This document shows, in pieces, positions 1 through 10,186 of a stretch of 64,000 nt of DNA; positions within the stretch are counted from its first letter, which is position 1; the number at the start of each line of letters is the position of its first letter. The position numbers were made by a program, and so were the translations under genes. The stretch is from CAVUQH01 sp963774445 (GTDB lineage Bacteria > Myxococcota_A > Polyangia > Haliangiales > Haliangiaceae). The notes under the pieces are model-generated. The model worked only from the letters and a program-made list of their open reading frames with translations. It was not told where the DNA came from and did no database searches. The DNA lies in contig CAVZFC010000019.1 of the NCBI GenBank assembly GCA_963774445.1, positions 2,094,735 through 2,158,734 of the forward strand, read 5' to 3'.

Positions 1-37
1 ATGTCGTGATTTCAGCTGGTTGCGCCCGACATAAAAC

Positions 38-59
38 AAACAGTCTTGACTGACTGTTT
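38..59. promoter_or_regulatory. Palindromic operator, probably for the adjacent TetR-family regulator
   Basis: A perfect inverted repeat with 8-bp arms (AAACAGTC and GACTGTTT) and a 6-bp spacer TTGACT lies 22 bp before the ATG of the TetR-type gene. The spacer itself resembles a -35 box. TetR regulators usually bind such palindromes over their own promoter, so autoregulation of this operon is inferred. Confidence 0.6.
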
Positions 60-81
60 CCAGTCGGGGACAGTTCCGCCG

Positions 82-735
82 ATGACTGACCCGGCGCGTC
101 AGAGCCGCAGCCAGCAGCAGCGGTCCGACGAGACCCGCCGCGCGCTGCTCGACGCCGCGGTCGAGAGCCTGACCGAGCTGGGCGTGGCCAAGACCACGAC
201 GCTCGAGGTCCAGCGCCGCGCCGGCGTGTCGCGCGGCGCGTTGCTCCATCACTTTCCGTCCAAGGCCGAGCTCATCGCCGCGGCGGTGCGTCACCTGGCG
301 TCGATGCGCGGGCGCGAGCTCAACGAGAAAGAGGCGCGGCTGCCGCCCGACGGCGACCGCGCCAGCGCGGCGATCGATCTCCTGTGGGAGAGCTTCACCG
401 GGCCGATCTTCTACGTGACGATGGACCTCCGCGCGGCGGCGCGCACCGACGACGAGTTCGGCGGCATGCTGACCGAGGTCGAGCGCGACATCCGCGAGCG
501 GATCTTTCACCAGTCGCGGCGCCTGTTCGGCGCCGAGATCGCCGGGCGCCAGGGGTTCGACCGGGCGCTCGACATGACGCTGCAATTCATGATTGGCGCG
601 GCCATGACCGCCATCCTTCATCGCGAGCAGACCCGGGTCGCCGGGCTCATCGAGGACTGGAAACGACTGTTTCCGATTTTGCTGGATGCCCCGGTAGCAG
701 GTAAGGGGCCGGGCATCTGCGGGGGTGAGAGATGA
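82..735 (+). CDS. TetR/AcrR-family transcriptional regulator
   Basis: The 217-aa product has an N-terminal TetR helix-turn-helix (residues about 17-65, with the typical sequence TLEVQRRAGVSRGALLHHF) followed by an all-helical ligand-binding domain. I chose the ATG at 82 because an upstream in-frame TTG at 46 lies inside the palindromic operator. The stop overlaps the start of the next gene (ATGA), so the regulator is translationally coupled to the multifunctional beta-oxidation enzyme. By analogy with FadR/FabR-like TetR proteins the ligand may be an acyl-CoA or sterol-CoA; that is inference from context. Confidence 0.85.
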   Translation: MTDPARQSRSQQQRSDETRRALLDAAVESLTELGVAKTTTLEVQRRAGVSRGALLHHFPSKAELIAAAVRHLASMRGRELNEKEARLPPDGDRASAAIDLLWESFTGPIFYVTMDLRAAARTDDEFGGMLTEVERDIRERIFHQSRRLFGAEIAGRQGFDRALDMTLQFMIGAAMTAILHREQTRVAGLIEDWKRLFPILLDAPVAGKGPGICGGER

Positions 736-3700
736 GTAATGATCTGAGGTTCGACGGCAAAGTCGCGATCGTCACCGGTGCTGGTGGCGGACTGGGGCGC
801 TCGCACGCGCTGCTTCTGGCGTCTCGCGGCGCCAAGGTCGTGGTCAACGATCTGGGCGGCACCTTCACCGGCGAGGGCGCGTCGCAAAAGGCGGCCGACA
901 AGGTCGTGGCCGAGATCGTCGAGGCCGGCGGCGAGGCCGTGGCCAACTACGACTCTGTCACCGACGGCGACAAGATCGTCCAGACGGCGATCGGCGCCTT
1001 CGGCCGACTCGACATCCTCATCAACAACGCCGGCATCCTCCGCGACGTGTCGTTCCAGAAGATGACCGACGACGACTGGCAGAAGATCTACGAGGTCCAC
1101 GTCCTCGGCGCCTTCAAGGTGACCCACGCGGCCTGGCCGCACATGCGCGACCAGAGCTACGGCCGCATCATCATGACCGCGTCGGCCGCCGGCATCTACG
1201 GCAACTTCGGCCAGGCCAACTACTCGATGGCCAAGCTGGGCCTGGTCGGCTTCGGCCAAACCCTGGCCATCGAGGGCCGACGCCGTAACATCCAGGTCAA
1301 CACCATCGCGCCGATCGCCGGCTCGCGCATGACCGAGACGGTGCTGCCGCAGGCGTTGCTCGACGCGCTCAAGCCCGAGTACGTCTCGCCGCTGGTCGCC
1401 TACCTCTGCCACGAGGGCTGCGAGGAGACCGGCAGCCTGTTCGAGGTCGGCGGCGGTTACTTCGGCAAGCTGCGCTGGGAGCGGACCGAGGGCAAGACGT
1501 TCCGCCTCGGCCGGTCGATCACCGTCGAGGACATGAAGGAGTCGTGGCCGGCGATCACCGGCTTCGACAAGGCGACCCACCCGGGCAACATCGCCGAGTC
1601 GATGGGCCCGATCATGACCAACGTCGAGGCCGGCCCGTCCAAGGGTGGCAACAAGTTCATCGACGTCAACGAGGCGCTCGGCTACACCTTCCCCGAGCAG
1701 AGCTCGAGCTACGACGAGCGCGACGTCGCGCTGTATGCGCTCGGCGTCGGCGCCGCGAAAGATCCGACCGACGACACCGAGTTGGGGCTGGTCTACGAGA
1801 TGCACGGCGGCGGCATGAAGGTTCTGCCGACCTACGCCGTCATCCCCGCGCTCAACACGATGATGACCCTGGCGAAGCGGGGCGAGAAGGCGCCGGGCCT
1901 GAACTACGGCCTCGACCGCCTGCTCCATGGCGAGCAGTACACCGAGATCACCCGGCCGCTGCCGACGCACGCCAAGCTGACGCACAAGGCCAAGATCAAG
2001 GACATCTTCGACAAGGGCAAGCATGCCCTGGTGGTCACCGAGGTCACCTCGTACGACGAGGACGGCAACATCCTGGCCAAGAACGAGCTGACGTCGCTGA
2101 TTCGCGGCGCCGGAGGCTGGGGCGGCGACCGCGGTCCACAGGCCGAGATCAACGTGCCGCCCGACCGCGCCCCGGACGCCGTCGTCGAGGAAAAGATCCC
2201 CGAGAACCAGGCGCTGCTCTACCGGCTGTCGGGCGACTGGAACCCGCTGCACGCGGACCCTGGCTTCGCCAAGGCGTTCGGCTTCGACAAGCCGATCCTT
2301 CACGGCCTGTGCACCTTCGGCTACGCCGCCCGCCACGTGCTGGAGAAGCTGGCGCCCGAAGGTGACCTGCGCTTCTTCAAGAACATCCGCGTTCGCTTTG
2401 CCGACAGCGTCTTCCCCGGCGAGACCCTCGTCACCGAGATGTGGAAGGAGTCGGACCAGAAGATCATCTTCCGCTGCAAGGTCGTGGAGCGTGACTCGGT
2501 CGTCATCTCCAACGCCGGCATCGAGCTGTACAAGGAGATCCCCGTGCCCAAGCCGAAGGCCAAGCCGAAGGCGGCGGCGGCCGGCGGCGCCCCGCGCGTG
2601 CCCGTCAGCGCCGACATCTTCAACGCGGTGGGCGGCTTCGTCGCCGCCAACCCGGACGTCGCCGACAAGGTCAAGACCGTCTTCCAGTTCAAGCTGAGCG
2701 CGCCCGACAGCGTCTGGACCATCGACCTCAAGGACGGCAAGAAGGTGACTCAGGGAGGCGGCGCCGCGCCGCAGTGCACCCTGGAGATGAGCGACGCCGA
2801 CTTCATGGCCATGTCAACCGGCAAGGCCGACGCCATGAAGCTGTTCTCCACCGGCAAGCTGAAGATCTCGGGCGACGTGATGGCGTCGCAGAAGCTCGGC
2901 TTCCTCAAGAAGATCACCCCCGAGATGGTGATGGCCGAGATGGACAAGCGCCTGGGCGCGGGCGGTGGCGCGGCGGCCGGCGGTGACGCCGGCGCGGCCG
3001 AGGAGCTGGTGCCCACCAGCTGGGACGTCTTCGTCGCCATCCGCGACCACATCGAGCGCAACCCCGAGCTGCCGGGCAAGGTCGGCTACAGCTTCCTGTT
3101 CAAGGTCAAGGATCCGGACAGCGCCTGGGTGGTCGACCTGAAGAGCGGCAAGGGCGGCGTCAGCGAGGGCGAAGGCGCCGCCGACTGCACCCTGGAGATC
3201 GCCGAGAGCGACTTCATCGACATGACGACTGGCAAGTCCGATCCGATGAAGCTGTTCACCACCGGTAAGCTCAAGATCTCGGGCAACGTGATGGCCTCGC
3301 AGAAGCTCGAGTTCCTCAAGAGCATGGATCCGGACAAGGCCAAGGAGGCGGTCGCCCGCGCCCGCGCCGCCGGCCAGGGACCGGGGCAGGGCGGCGCCGC
3401 GGCGTCGTCATCGGCACCGGTCGCGGCCAACGCGCCGGCCATCTTCGAGGCGCTGGGCAAGCGCCTCGCCGACAAGCCGGAGCTCGGTGGCGAGGTCAAG
3501 GCGGTGGTTCGCTTCGCGGTCACCGACCCGGCGGCGACCTACACGGTCAACATGGCCCGCGGCAAGCCGTCGGTCGCCAGCGGTGACGGCGGCGAGGCCG
3601 CGGCCACCTTCACCATCAGCGACGCCGACCTCACGGCCCTCGTCAAGGGCGAGACGACGGCGGGCGATCTGTTCCAGCACGGCAAGCTCCGCGTCGACGG

Positions 3701-3749
3701 CGACCTCACGGCCGCCCACCGCCTCGGATTCCTCAAGGGCCTCATCTAG
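732..3749 (+). CDS. Multifunctional beta-oxidation enzyme: SDR dehydrogenase + MaoC-type hydratase + three SCP2 domains
   Basis: The 1005-aa protein resembles eukaryotic peroxisomal multifunctional enzyme type 2. Residues 1-300 form an SDR 3-hydroxyacyl-CoA dehydrogenase (TGAGGGLG at 15-22, NNAG at 98, catalytic Ser151, Tyr164, Lys168). Residues about 310-605 form a double hot-dog MaoC/hydratase-2 with the catalytic pair Asp502 and His507 in GDWNPLH. Three sterol-carrier SCP2 domains follow (about 622-735, 762-870 and 900-1005), joined by Ala/Gly/Pro linkers. It would hydrate 2-enoyl-CoA and oxidise the 3-hydroxyacyl-CoA, with SCP2 domains presenting lipid substrates. Human MFE-2 has one SCP2 domain; three is unusual. 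It overlaps the regulator gene by 4 bp and is followed after 17 bp by a thiolase. Confidence 0.9.
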   Translation: MSNDLRFDGKVAIVTGAGGGLGRSHALLLASRGAKVVVNDLGGTFTGEGASQKAADKVVAEIVEAGGEAVANYDSVTDGDKIVQTAIGAFGRLDILINNAGILRDVSFQKMTDDDWQKIYEVHVLGAFKVTHAAWPHMRDQSYGRIIMTASAAGIYGNFGQANYSMAKLGLVGFGQTLAIEGRRRNIQVNTIAPIAGSRMTETVLPQALLDALKPEYVSPLVAYLCHEGCEETGSLFEVGGGYFGKLRWERTEGKTFRLGRSITVEDMKESWPAITGFDKATHPGNIAESMGPIMTNVEAGPSKGGNKFIDVNEALGYTFPEQSSSYDERDVALYALGVGAAKDPTDDTELGLVYEMHGGGMKVLPTYAVIPALNTMMTLAKRGEKAPGLNYGLDRLLHGEQYTEITRPLPTHAKLTHKAKIKDIFDKGKHALVVTEVTSYDEDGNILAKNELTSLIRGAGGWGGDRGPQAEINVPPDRAPDAVVEEKIPENQALLYRLSGDWNPLHADPGFAKAFGFDKPILHGLCTFGYAARHVLEKLAPEGDLRFFKNIRVRFADSVFPGETLVTEMWKESDQKIIFRCKVVERDSVVISNAGIELYKEIPVPKPKAKPKAAAAGGAPRVPVSADIFNAVGGFVAANPDVADKVKTVFQFKLSAPDSVWTIDLKDGKKVTQGGGAAPQCTLEMSDADFMAMSTGKADAMKLFSTGKLKISGDVMASQKLGFLKKITPEMVMAEMDKRLGAGGGAAAGGDAGAAEELVPTSWDVFVAIRDHIERNPELPGKVGYSFLFKVKDPDSAWVVDLKSGKGGVSEGEGAADCTLEIAESDFIDMTTGKSDPMKLFTTGKLKISGNVMASQKLEFLKSMDPDKAKEAVARARAAGQGPGQGGAAASSSAPVAANAPAIFEALGKRLADKPELGGEVKAVVRFAVTDPAATYTVNMARGKPSVASGDGGEAAATFTISDADLTALVKGETTAGDLFQHGKLRVDGDLTAAHRLGFLKGLI

Positions 3750-3766
3750 AGCCAGGAGCAAGCAGA

Positions 3767-4948
3767 ATGACCAAGCGAGTAAACGTCATCGGGGTCGGCA
3801 TGGTCCCGTTCCAGAAGCCCGGCAAGTCCGAGGAGTACAACGTCATGGCGTCCAAGGCCGCGCGCACCGCGCTCGGCGACGCCAAGGTCGAGTTCGGCGA
3901 CGTCGAGCAGGCCTACGCCGGCTACGTCTTCGGCGACTCCACCTGCGGCCAGCGGGCGATCTACGAGGTCGGCCTGACCGGCATCCCGGTGTTCAACGTC
4001 AACAACAACTGCTCGACCGGGTCGAGCGCGCTGATGCTGGGCGCCCAGGCGATCGCCGGCGGCGTGGCCGAGTGCGTGCTGGTGGTCGGCTTCGAGCAGA
4101 TGGAAAAGGGCGCGCTGAGCGCCAAGTGGACCGACCGGACCAACCCGCTCGACAAGCACGCCAACGTGATGAGCGAGCTGCAGGGCTTCAACCAGGCGCC
4201 CCCGGCGGCGCAGATGTTCGGCGGCGCCGGCCGCGAGTACCAGTGGAAGTACGGCACCAAGCGGGAGACCTTCGCCAAGATCAGCTCCAAGGCGCGGGTC
4301 CACGCCAGCAAGAACCCGTACGCCCTGTTCCGCGACATCCTGTCGGTGGAAGAGGTGATGGCCTCGCCCGAGGTGTTCGACCCGCTGACCCGCTACCAGT
4401 GCTGCCCGCCCACCTGCGGCGCGGCGGCGGCGGTGCTCTGCTCGGACGAATACGCCGTGAAGCACGGCATCTCCAACCCGGTCTACATCGCCGCCCAGGC
4501 GATGACCACCGACTTCCCCTCGAGCTTCGAGGAGCAGTCGATGATCAAGATGATCGGCTACGACATGGCCAAGAGCGCGGCCCAGAAGGTGTACGAGAAG
4601 GCCGGCCTCGGGCCCGAGGACGTCAACGTCATCGAGCTGCACGACTGCTTCACCGCCAACGAGCTGCTCACCTACGAGGCGCTCGGCCTGTGCGACGAGG
4701 GCCAGGCCGAGAAGTTCATCTGGGACGAGGACAACACCTACGGCGGCAAGTTCGTGACCAATCCGTCGGGGGGCCTTCTGTCCAAGGGGCACCCGCTGGG
4801 CGCCACCGGCCTGGCGCAGTGCACCGAGCTGGTCTGGCAGCTGCGCGGCCAGGCCGAGGATCGCCAGGTCGAGGGCGCCAAGGTGGCGCTGCAACACAAC
4901 CTGGGCCTGGGCGGTGCCTGCGTCATCACCATGTACCGGCGCGACTAG
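3767..4948 (+). CDS. SCP-x-type thiolase (acetyl-CoA acyltransferase)
   Basis: The 393-aa product is a lipid-transfer-type thiolase. It shows the nucleophilic Cys82 in NNNCSTGSSAL, the HDCF motif (His292, Cys294), the GHPLGATG motif with His342, and Cys385 in the C-terminal GGACV. All thiolytic residues are present, so it is read as a thiolase rather than a steroid-side-chain retro-aldolase of the Ltp2 type. An AGGAG-type ribosome site precedes the ATG. It would cleave the 3-ketoacyl-CoA made by the upstream multifunctional enzyme, completing a beta-oxidation cycle apart from the acyl-CoA dehydrogenase, which is not in the window. Confidence 0.88.
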   Translation: MTKRVNVIGVGMVPFQKPGKSEEYNVMASKAARTALGDAKVEFGDVEQAYAGYVFGDSTCGQRAIYEVGLTGIPVFNVNNNCSTGSSALMLGAQAIAGGVAECVLVVGFEQMEKGALSAKWTDRTNPLDKHANVMSELQGFNQAPPAAQMFGGAGREYQWKYGTKRETFAKISSKARVHASKNPYALFRDILSVEEVMASPEVFDPLTRYQCCPPTCGAAAAVLCSDEYAVKHGISNPVYIAAQAMTTDFPSSFEEQSMIKMIGYDMAKSAAQKVYEKAGLGPEDVNVIELHDCFTANELLTYEALGLCDEGQAEKFIWDEDNTYGGKFVTNPSGGLLSKGHPLGATGLAQCTELVWQLRGQAEDRQVEGAKVALQHNLGLGGACVITMYRRD

Positions 4949-4984
4949 CTTGCCTCGCGAGCGCGTGCGCGGCAGGCTGCGGCC

Positions 4985-5811
4985 ATGTCCGCGTGCGCGC
5001 TCACCATCGCCGGCTCGGACTCCGGCGGCGGCGCCGGGGTCCAGGCCGACCTGCGCGTGTTCGCGCGGCTGGGCGTCTTCGGCACCAGCGCGCTGACCGC
5101 GATCACGGCGCAGAACCTGGGCGGCGTCAGCGCCGTGCGCGGCGTCGAGCCCACCATGGTGCGGGCACAGATCGACGCGGTGCTGGCCGGCTTCCCGGTC
5201 GCCGCGGTCAAGACCGGCATGCTGTGGTCGGCCGCGATCGTGCGCGAGGTGGCCGCGGCGCTGGCGGCGGCGCGGCTGCCGCTGATCGTCGATCCGGTGA
5301 TGGTCGCCACCAGTGGCGCGCGCCTTCTCGACGACGACGCCGTTGACGCGTACCGCACGCTGCTGGCGCCGATCGCGGCGCTGATCACCCCCAACCTCGA
5401 TGAGGTCGCGGCGCTCTCCGGGGCGCCGATCGACCCGGCCGCCGATGGCGAAAGGCTGGCCGAGGCTGCCGCCACCCTGGGGCAGCGGCTCGGCTGCCCG
5501 GTGCTGCTCAAGGGTGGCCACCTGGCCGGCGACCCGGTGGACGTCCTGTGGCGACCGGCGGGGGTGGTCGCCTGGCGCCATCCGCGGGTCACGGGGACGA
5601 ACACCCACGGTACCGGCTGCATGCTGTCGGCCGCCGTGGCCGCCCAACTGGCGCTCGGACACGAGCTCGAAGTGGCGTGCGAGCGAGCGCTGGCGTTCGT
5701 CCATGACGCGCTGGTCCGCGCGCGGTCGATCGGCGGCGCGCGGCTGGCCGGCATCGAGGAAGCGAGCGCCGACCCTCTGCCGATCACCCGCGTGTTATCC
5801 TCGCCCCGGGA

Positions 5812-5815
<4 letters not shown>
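4985..5815 (+). CDS. thiD: Hydroxymethylpyrimidine/phosphomethylpyrimidine kinase ThiD
   Basis: The 276-aa ribokinase-fold enzyme phosphorylates HMP and HMP-phosphate in thiamine biosynthesis. The N-terminus has the family signature TIAGSDSGGGAGVQAD, and the C-terminal anion-hole motif GTGCMLSAA is intact. Length is normal for ThiD (about 265 aa). No TPP riboswitch is visible in the 36 bp upstream. The stop codon overlaps the ATG of the following Ser/Thr kinase by 4 bp (ATGA). The C-terminal tail after the core is slightly extended. Confidence 0.9.
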
Positions 5816-7341
<1,526 letters not shown>

Positions 7342-7343
7342 GT

Positions 7344-7356
7344 CCCTCGACGAGGG
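7344..7356. terminator. Weak hairpin between convergent genes
   Basis: CCCTC-GAC-GAGGG is a short perfect inverted repeat immediately after the kinase stop and before the stop of the convergent Cys-repeat lipoprotein gene. It lacks a T tract, so terminator function is only possible. Confidence 0.25.
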
Positions 7357-7383
7357 GGCACCAACCTCGGATCCGATCCTCGC

Positions 7384-10158
7384 TCACGGGATGCAGGTGT
7401 GCGTGGTCGTGGTGTCGCACGTGCCGCTGGCGCAGTCGGCGTTGGACGTGCACCCGGTTCCGTCGGCACAGTCGGCGCCGACGCCGCCGGTCATGTCGGT
7501 GAGCACGAAGTCGGGGTCGCCCACTATCTCGGCGCTGGTGGTGTTGCCCAGCGCCGAGGCGGTGTCGTTGACCAGGTTGACCTTGGCGGTGCCGCCACTC
7601 GACGCGGTGATGGTCAGGGTGGTCGTGACTCCGTTGATCGCCGCGATGATGCGGTCGCGAACCTGATTGGCGTTGACGTCGGTGGAGACATCGACCTTGA
7701 CGTTCCCGGCCGTGATGTTGCCGTCCATGTCGATTTCGAACACGGTGGCCGCGTTGGCTCCGTCGTCCAGCGTGAACGTCTCGCCGTCCACCAGGTTGGC
7801 CTCGGAGACCGTCGTGATCGTACCGCTCGCAGCCGCCGCCGAGCCGCCCGACTGACACGTCGCCGAACAGGTGCCGCAGGCGTCGGCGTTGCCGTCGTCG
7901 CAGGCCTCCTCCGGATCCATGGTTCCGTCGCCACAGAAGCGAACGGTCGGGTTCAGCGTGGCGTTGCAGGTCGAGTTGCACGCGCTGCAGCTGGTGAGGC
8001 CGTAGGCGCACGCGGTCTCGTTGACGGTGTTGCCGTCGTCGCAGGTCTCTTCCGGGTCGGGCGTGCCGTCGCCGCAGAAGCGGCCGGTTAGGCTGAGGGT
8101 ACCGCTGCAGTCGGCATTGCACGTGGTGCAGGACTGGGTGCCGTAGGGACACTCGCCCTCCGAGACCTGGTTGCCGTCGTCACACGCCTCCGTGTTGGTG
8201 CCGCTGATGTCGCGATAGCCGTCGCCACAAGTGTTGAACGTGCAGTCGTTGAGACAGTCGTCGGTGTTGTCCGTGTCGCCGTCGTCGCACTCCTCGACGC
8301 CGGCCTGGACGACGCCGTCGCCACAGGTGGCCGGCTGGCAGCTGTTGGTGCAGCCGTCGGTGTCGTCGGTGTTGCCGTCGTCGCAGACCTCACCGGCCAG
8401 CGGGTTGATCTTGCCGTCGCCGCAGGTCGACGTGGTGCAGTCGGTGTTGCAGCCGGACGGGTCGGCGACCCAGTCGCACTGCTCGACGCCGGCCTGGACG
8501 TAGCCGTCGCCGCACCGGGCCACCTGGCAGGTGCCGACACAGGCGTCGGTGTCGTCGCTGTTGTTGTCGTCGCACTGCTCGCCCGCCGACGGGTTGACCT
8601 TGCCGTCGTGGCAGGACGAGGTGGTGCAGTCGAAGTTGCAGGTCGTCGGCGTGGCCGCGAAGTCGCAGTCCTCGACGCCGTTTTCGACGAAGCCGTCGCC
8701 GCAGAAGGCGCGCTGGCAGTTGCCGACGCAGGCGTCGGTGTCGTCGGTGTTGTTGTCGTCGCACTGCTCGCCGGCCGCCGCGTTGATCTTGCCGTCGTGG
8801 CAAGCCGAGGCGGTGCAGTCGAAGTTACACGTGGTCGGCGTGGCGCCGAAGTCGCAGTCCTCCACGCCGGCCCGCACCAGCCCGTCACCGCAGTAGGCGA
8901 TCACGCAGTTGCCGACGCAGGCGTCGGTGTCGGCGGTGTTGCCGTCGTCGCACTGCTCGCCGGCCGCCGGGTTGACCTTGCCGTCGTGGCAGGACGAGGT
9001 GGTGCAGTCGAAGTTGCAGGTCGCGGGATCGATGCCCGGGTCGCAGGTCTCGACCCCGCTCTCGAGGAAGCCGTCGCCACAGCGGGCGATGACGCACGAG
9101 ACGCAGGCGTCGGTGTCGTCGGAGTTACCGTCATCGCACTGCTCGCCGTCGTTGATGTTGACCTTGTTGTCGCCACACACGGACGTGGTGCAGTCGACGT
9201 TGCAGCCTGCAGCCTGCAGCGTCGGGCCGGGGTCACACTGCTCGACGCCGGCCCAGACGTGGTCGTCGCCGCAGCGGGCGACCTTGCACGCGTCGACGCA
9301 GGCGTCGTCGTCGAGGGCGTTGCCGTCGTCGCACTGCTCACCGCTGTCGAGGAGGCCGTTGTGGCAGCCTGCACCGCCCTTGCAGTCGGCGCGGCAGCCG
9401 TCGCCGTCGACGTTGTTGCCGTCGTCGCAGACCTCCATCTTGACGGTGTCGACGATGCCGTTGCCGCAGGTCTCGTCCGACTTGCAGTTGGCCGAGCAGT
9501 CGTCCCCGTCGATGGTGTTGCCGTCGTCGCAGACCTCGCCGGTGGCGGTGTCTAGGTAGCCGTTGCCGCAGGTCTCGTTGGACAGACAATCATCGGAGCA
9601 TCCGTCGCCGGAGTCGTTGTTGCCATCGTCGCAGATCTCGCCGACCGCGTTGTCCTGGTAGCCGTTGCCACAAGTCTCGTTGGACAGACAGTCGGCCGAG
9701 CATCCGTCGCCCGAGTCGTTATTCCCGTCGTCGCAGACCTCACCCACGTCGGCATCGACGTTGCCGTTGCCGCAGCGCTCGTTGGACCGGCAGTCCGCCG
9801 CGCAGCCGTCGTTGTCGACGGTGTTGCCGTCATCGCAAACCTCGCCGACCGACGTGTCGACGACGCCGTTGCCGCAGGTCTCGTCCGAGCCGCAGTTGGC
9901 GCTGCAGCCATCGCCGTCGATGATGTTGCCGTCGTCACAGGTCTCGCCATCTGCTTGATCGACCACGCCATTGCCGCAGTTGTCGGTGATGCAGACGGCC
10001 TGGTTGAGGGCGCACTCGGTGCCGGTCGGACAGACCAGACCGCCGAGACAGTCGATGCTGTCGGACTGGAAACAGGAGCTGGCGACCAGTGCGCCGCTGG
10101 CCAGCACGATGAGCGGCGCGAGACGCGCCACGAGCCGCGAGATTGATCGAATCCGCAT
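7384..10158 (-). CDS. Large Cys-rich lipoprotein with DUF4215-type repeats
   Basis: I chose the ATG at 10158 because it gives a lipoprotein signal (MRIRSISRL, then a hydrophobic run ending in VASSC); the frame is open 31 codons further upstream. Of the 924 residues, about 50-780 consist of some 16 close copies of a unit built on CGNG...CDDGN...GDGC plus about five diverged copies (CDPG, CDFG). This is the myxococcal disulfide-rich DUF4215 repeat, found in surface and secreted proteins. Residues about 780-900 form a beta-rich non-repetitive domain, and the end is again Cys-rich. It is the last gene of a minus-strand operon with a TPR/PEGA protein and a kinase-nSTAND fusion. The role may be adhesion or a rigid surface stalk; that is inference. 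Confidence 0.8.
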   Translation of the reverse strand: MRIRSISRLVARLAPLIVLASGALVASSCFQSDSIDCLGGLVCPTGTECALNQAVCITDNCGNGVVDQADGETCDDGNIIDGDGCSANCGSDETCGNGVVDTSVGEVCDDGNTVDNDGCAADCRSNERCGNGNVDADVGEVCDDGNNDSGDGCSADCLSNETCGNGYQDNAVGEICDDGNNDSGDGCSDDCLSNETCGNGYLDTATGEVCDDGNTIDGDDCSANCKSDETCGNGIVDTVKMEVCDDGNNVDGDGCRADCKGGAGCHNGLLDSGEQCDDGNALDDDACVDACKVARCGDDHVWAGVEQCDPGPTLQAAGCNVDCTTSVCGDNKVNINDGEQCDDGNSDDTDACVSCVIARCGDGFLESGVETCDPGIDPATCNFDCTTSSCHDGKVNPAAGEQCDDGNTADTDACVGNCVIAYCGDGLVRAGVEDCDFGATPTTCNFDCTASACHDGKINAAAGEQCDDNNTDDTDACVGNCQRAFCGDGFVENGVEDCDFAATPTTCNFDCTTSSCHDGKVNPSAGEQCDDNNSDDTDACVGTCQVARCGDGYVQAGVEQCDWVADPSGCNTDCTTSTCGDGKINPLAGEVCDDGNTDDTDGCTNSCQPATCGDGVVQAGVEECDDGDTDNTDDCLNDCTFNTCGDGYRDISGTNTEACDDGNQVSEGECPYGTQSCTTCNADCSGTLSLTGRFCGDGTPDPEETCDDGNTVNETACAYGLTSCSACNSTCNATLNPTVRFCGDGTMDPEEACDDGNADACGTCSATCQSGGSAAAASGTITTVSEANLVDGETFTLDDGANAATVFEIDMDGNITAGNVKVDVSTDVNANQVRDRIIAAINGVTTTLTITASSGGTAKVNLVNDTASALGNTTSAEIVGDPDFVLTDMTGGVGADCADGTGCTSNADCASGTCDTTTTHTCIP

Positions 10159-10186
10159 AGGTTCCCCGGTCAGGCCCAAAGCCAAT

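Noticed and set aside
618..2336. Long open frame on the minus strand opposite the multifunctional enzyme gene
   Set aside because: It is Arg/Asp/Val/Leu-rich, typical of the shadow of a GC-rich gene. It overlaps a clearly homologous gene and has no family motif.
4949..4984. TPP riboswitch ahead of thiD
   Set aside because: Only 36 bp separate the genes and no TPP-aptamer signature is present.
3746..5704. 652-aa minus-strand frame opposite the thiolase and thiD
   Set aside because: It covers two well-supported genes antisense and has shadow-type composition.
8231..9555. Tandem Cys-codon periodicity as a CRISPR-like array
   Set aside because: The repeats are in-frame protein repeats with variable spacing and no conserved repeat/spacer alternation.
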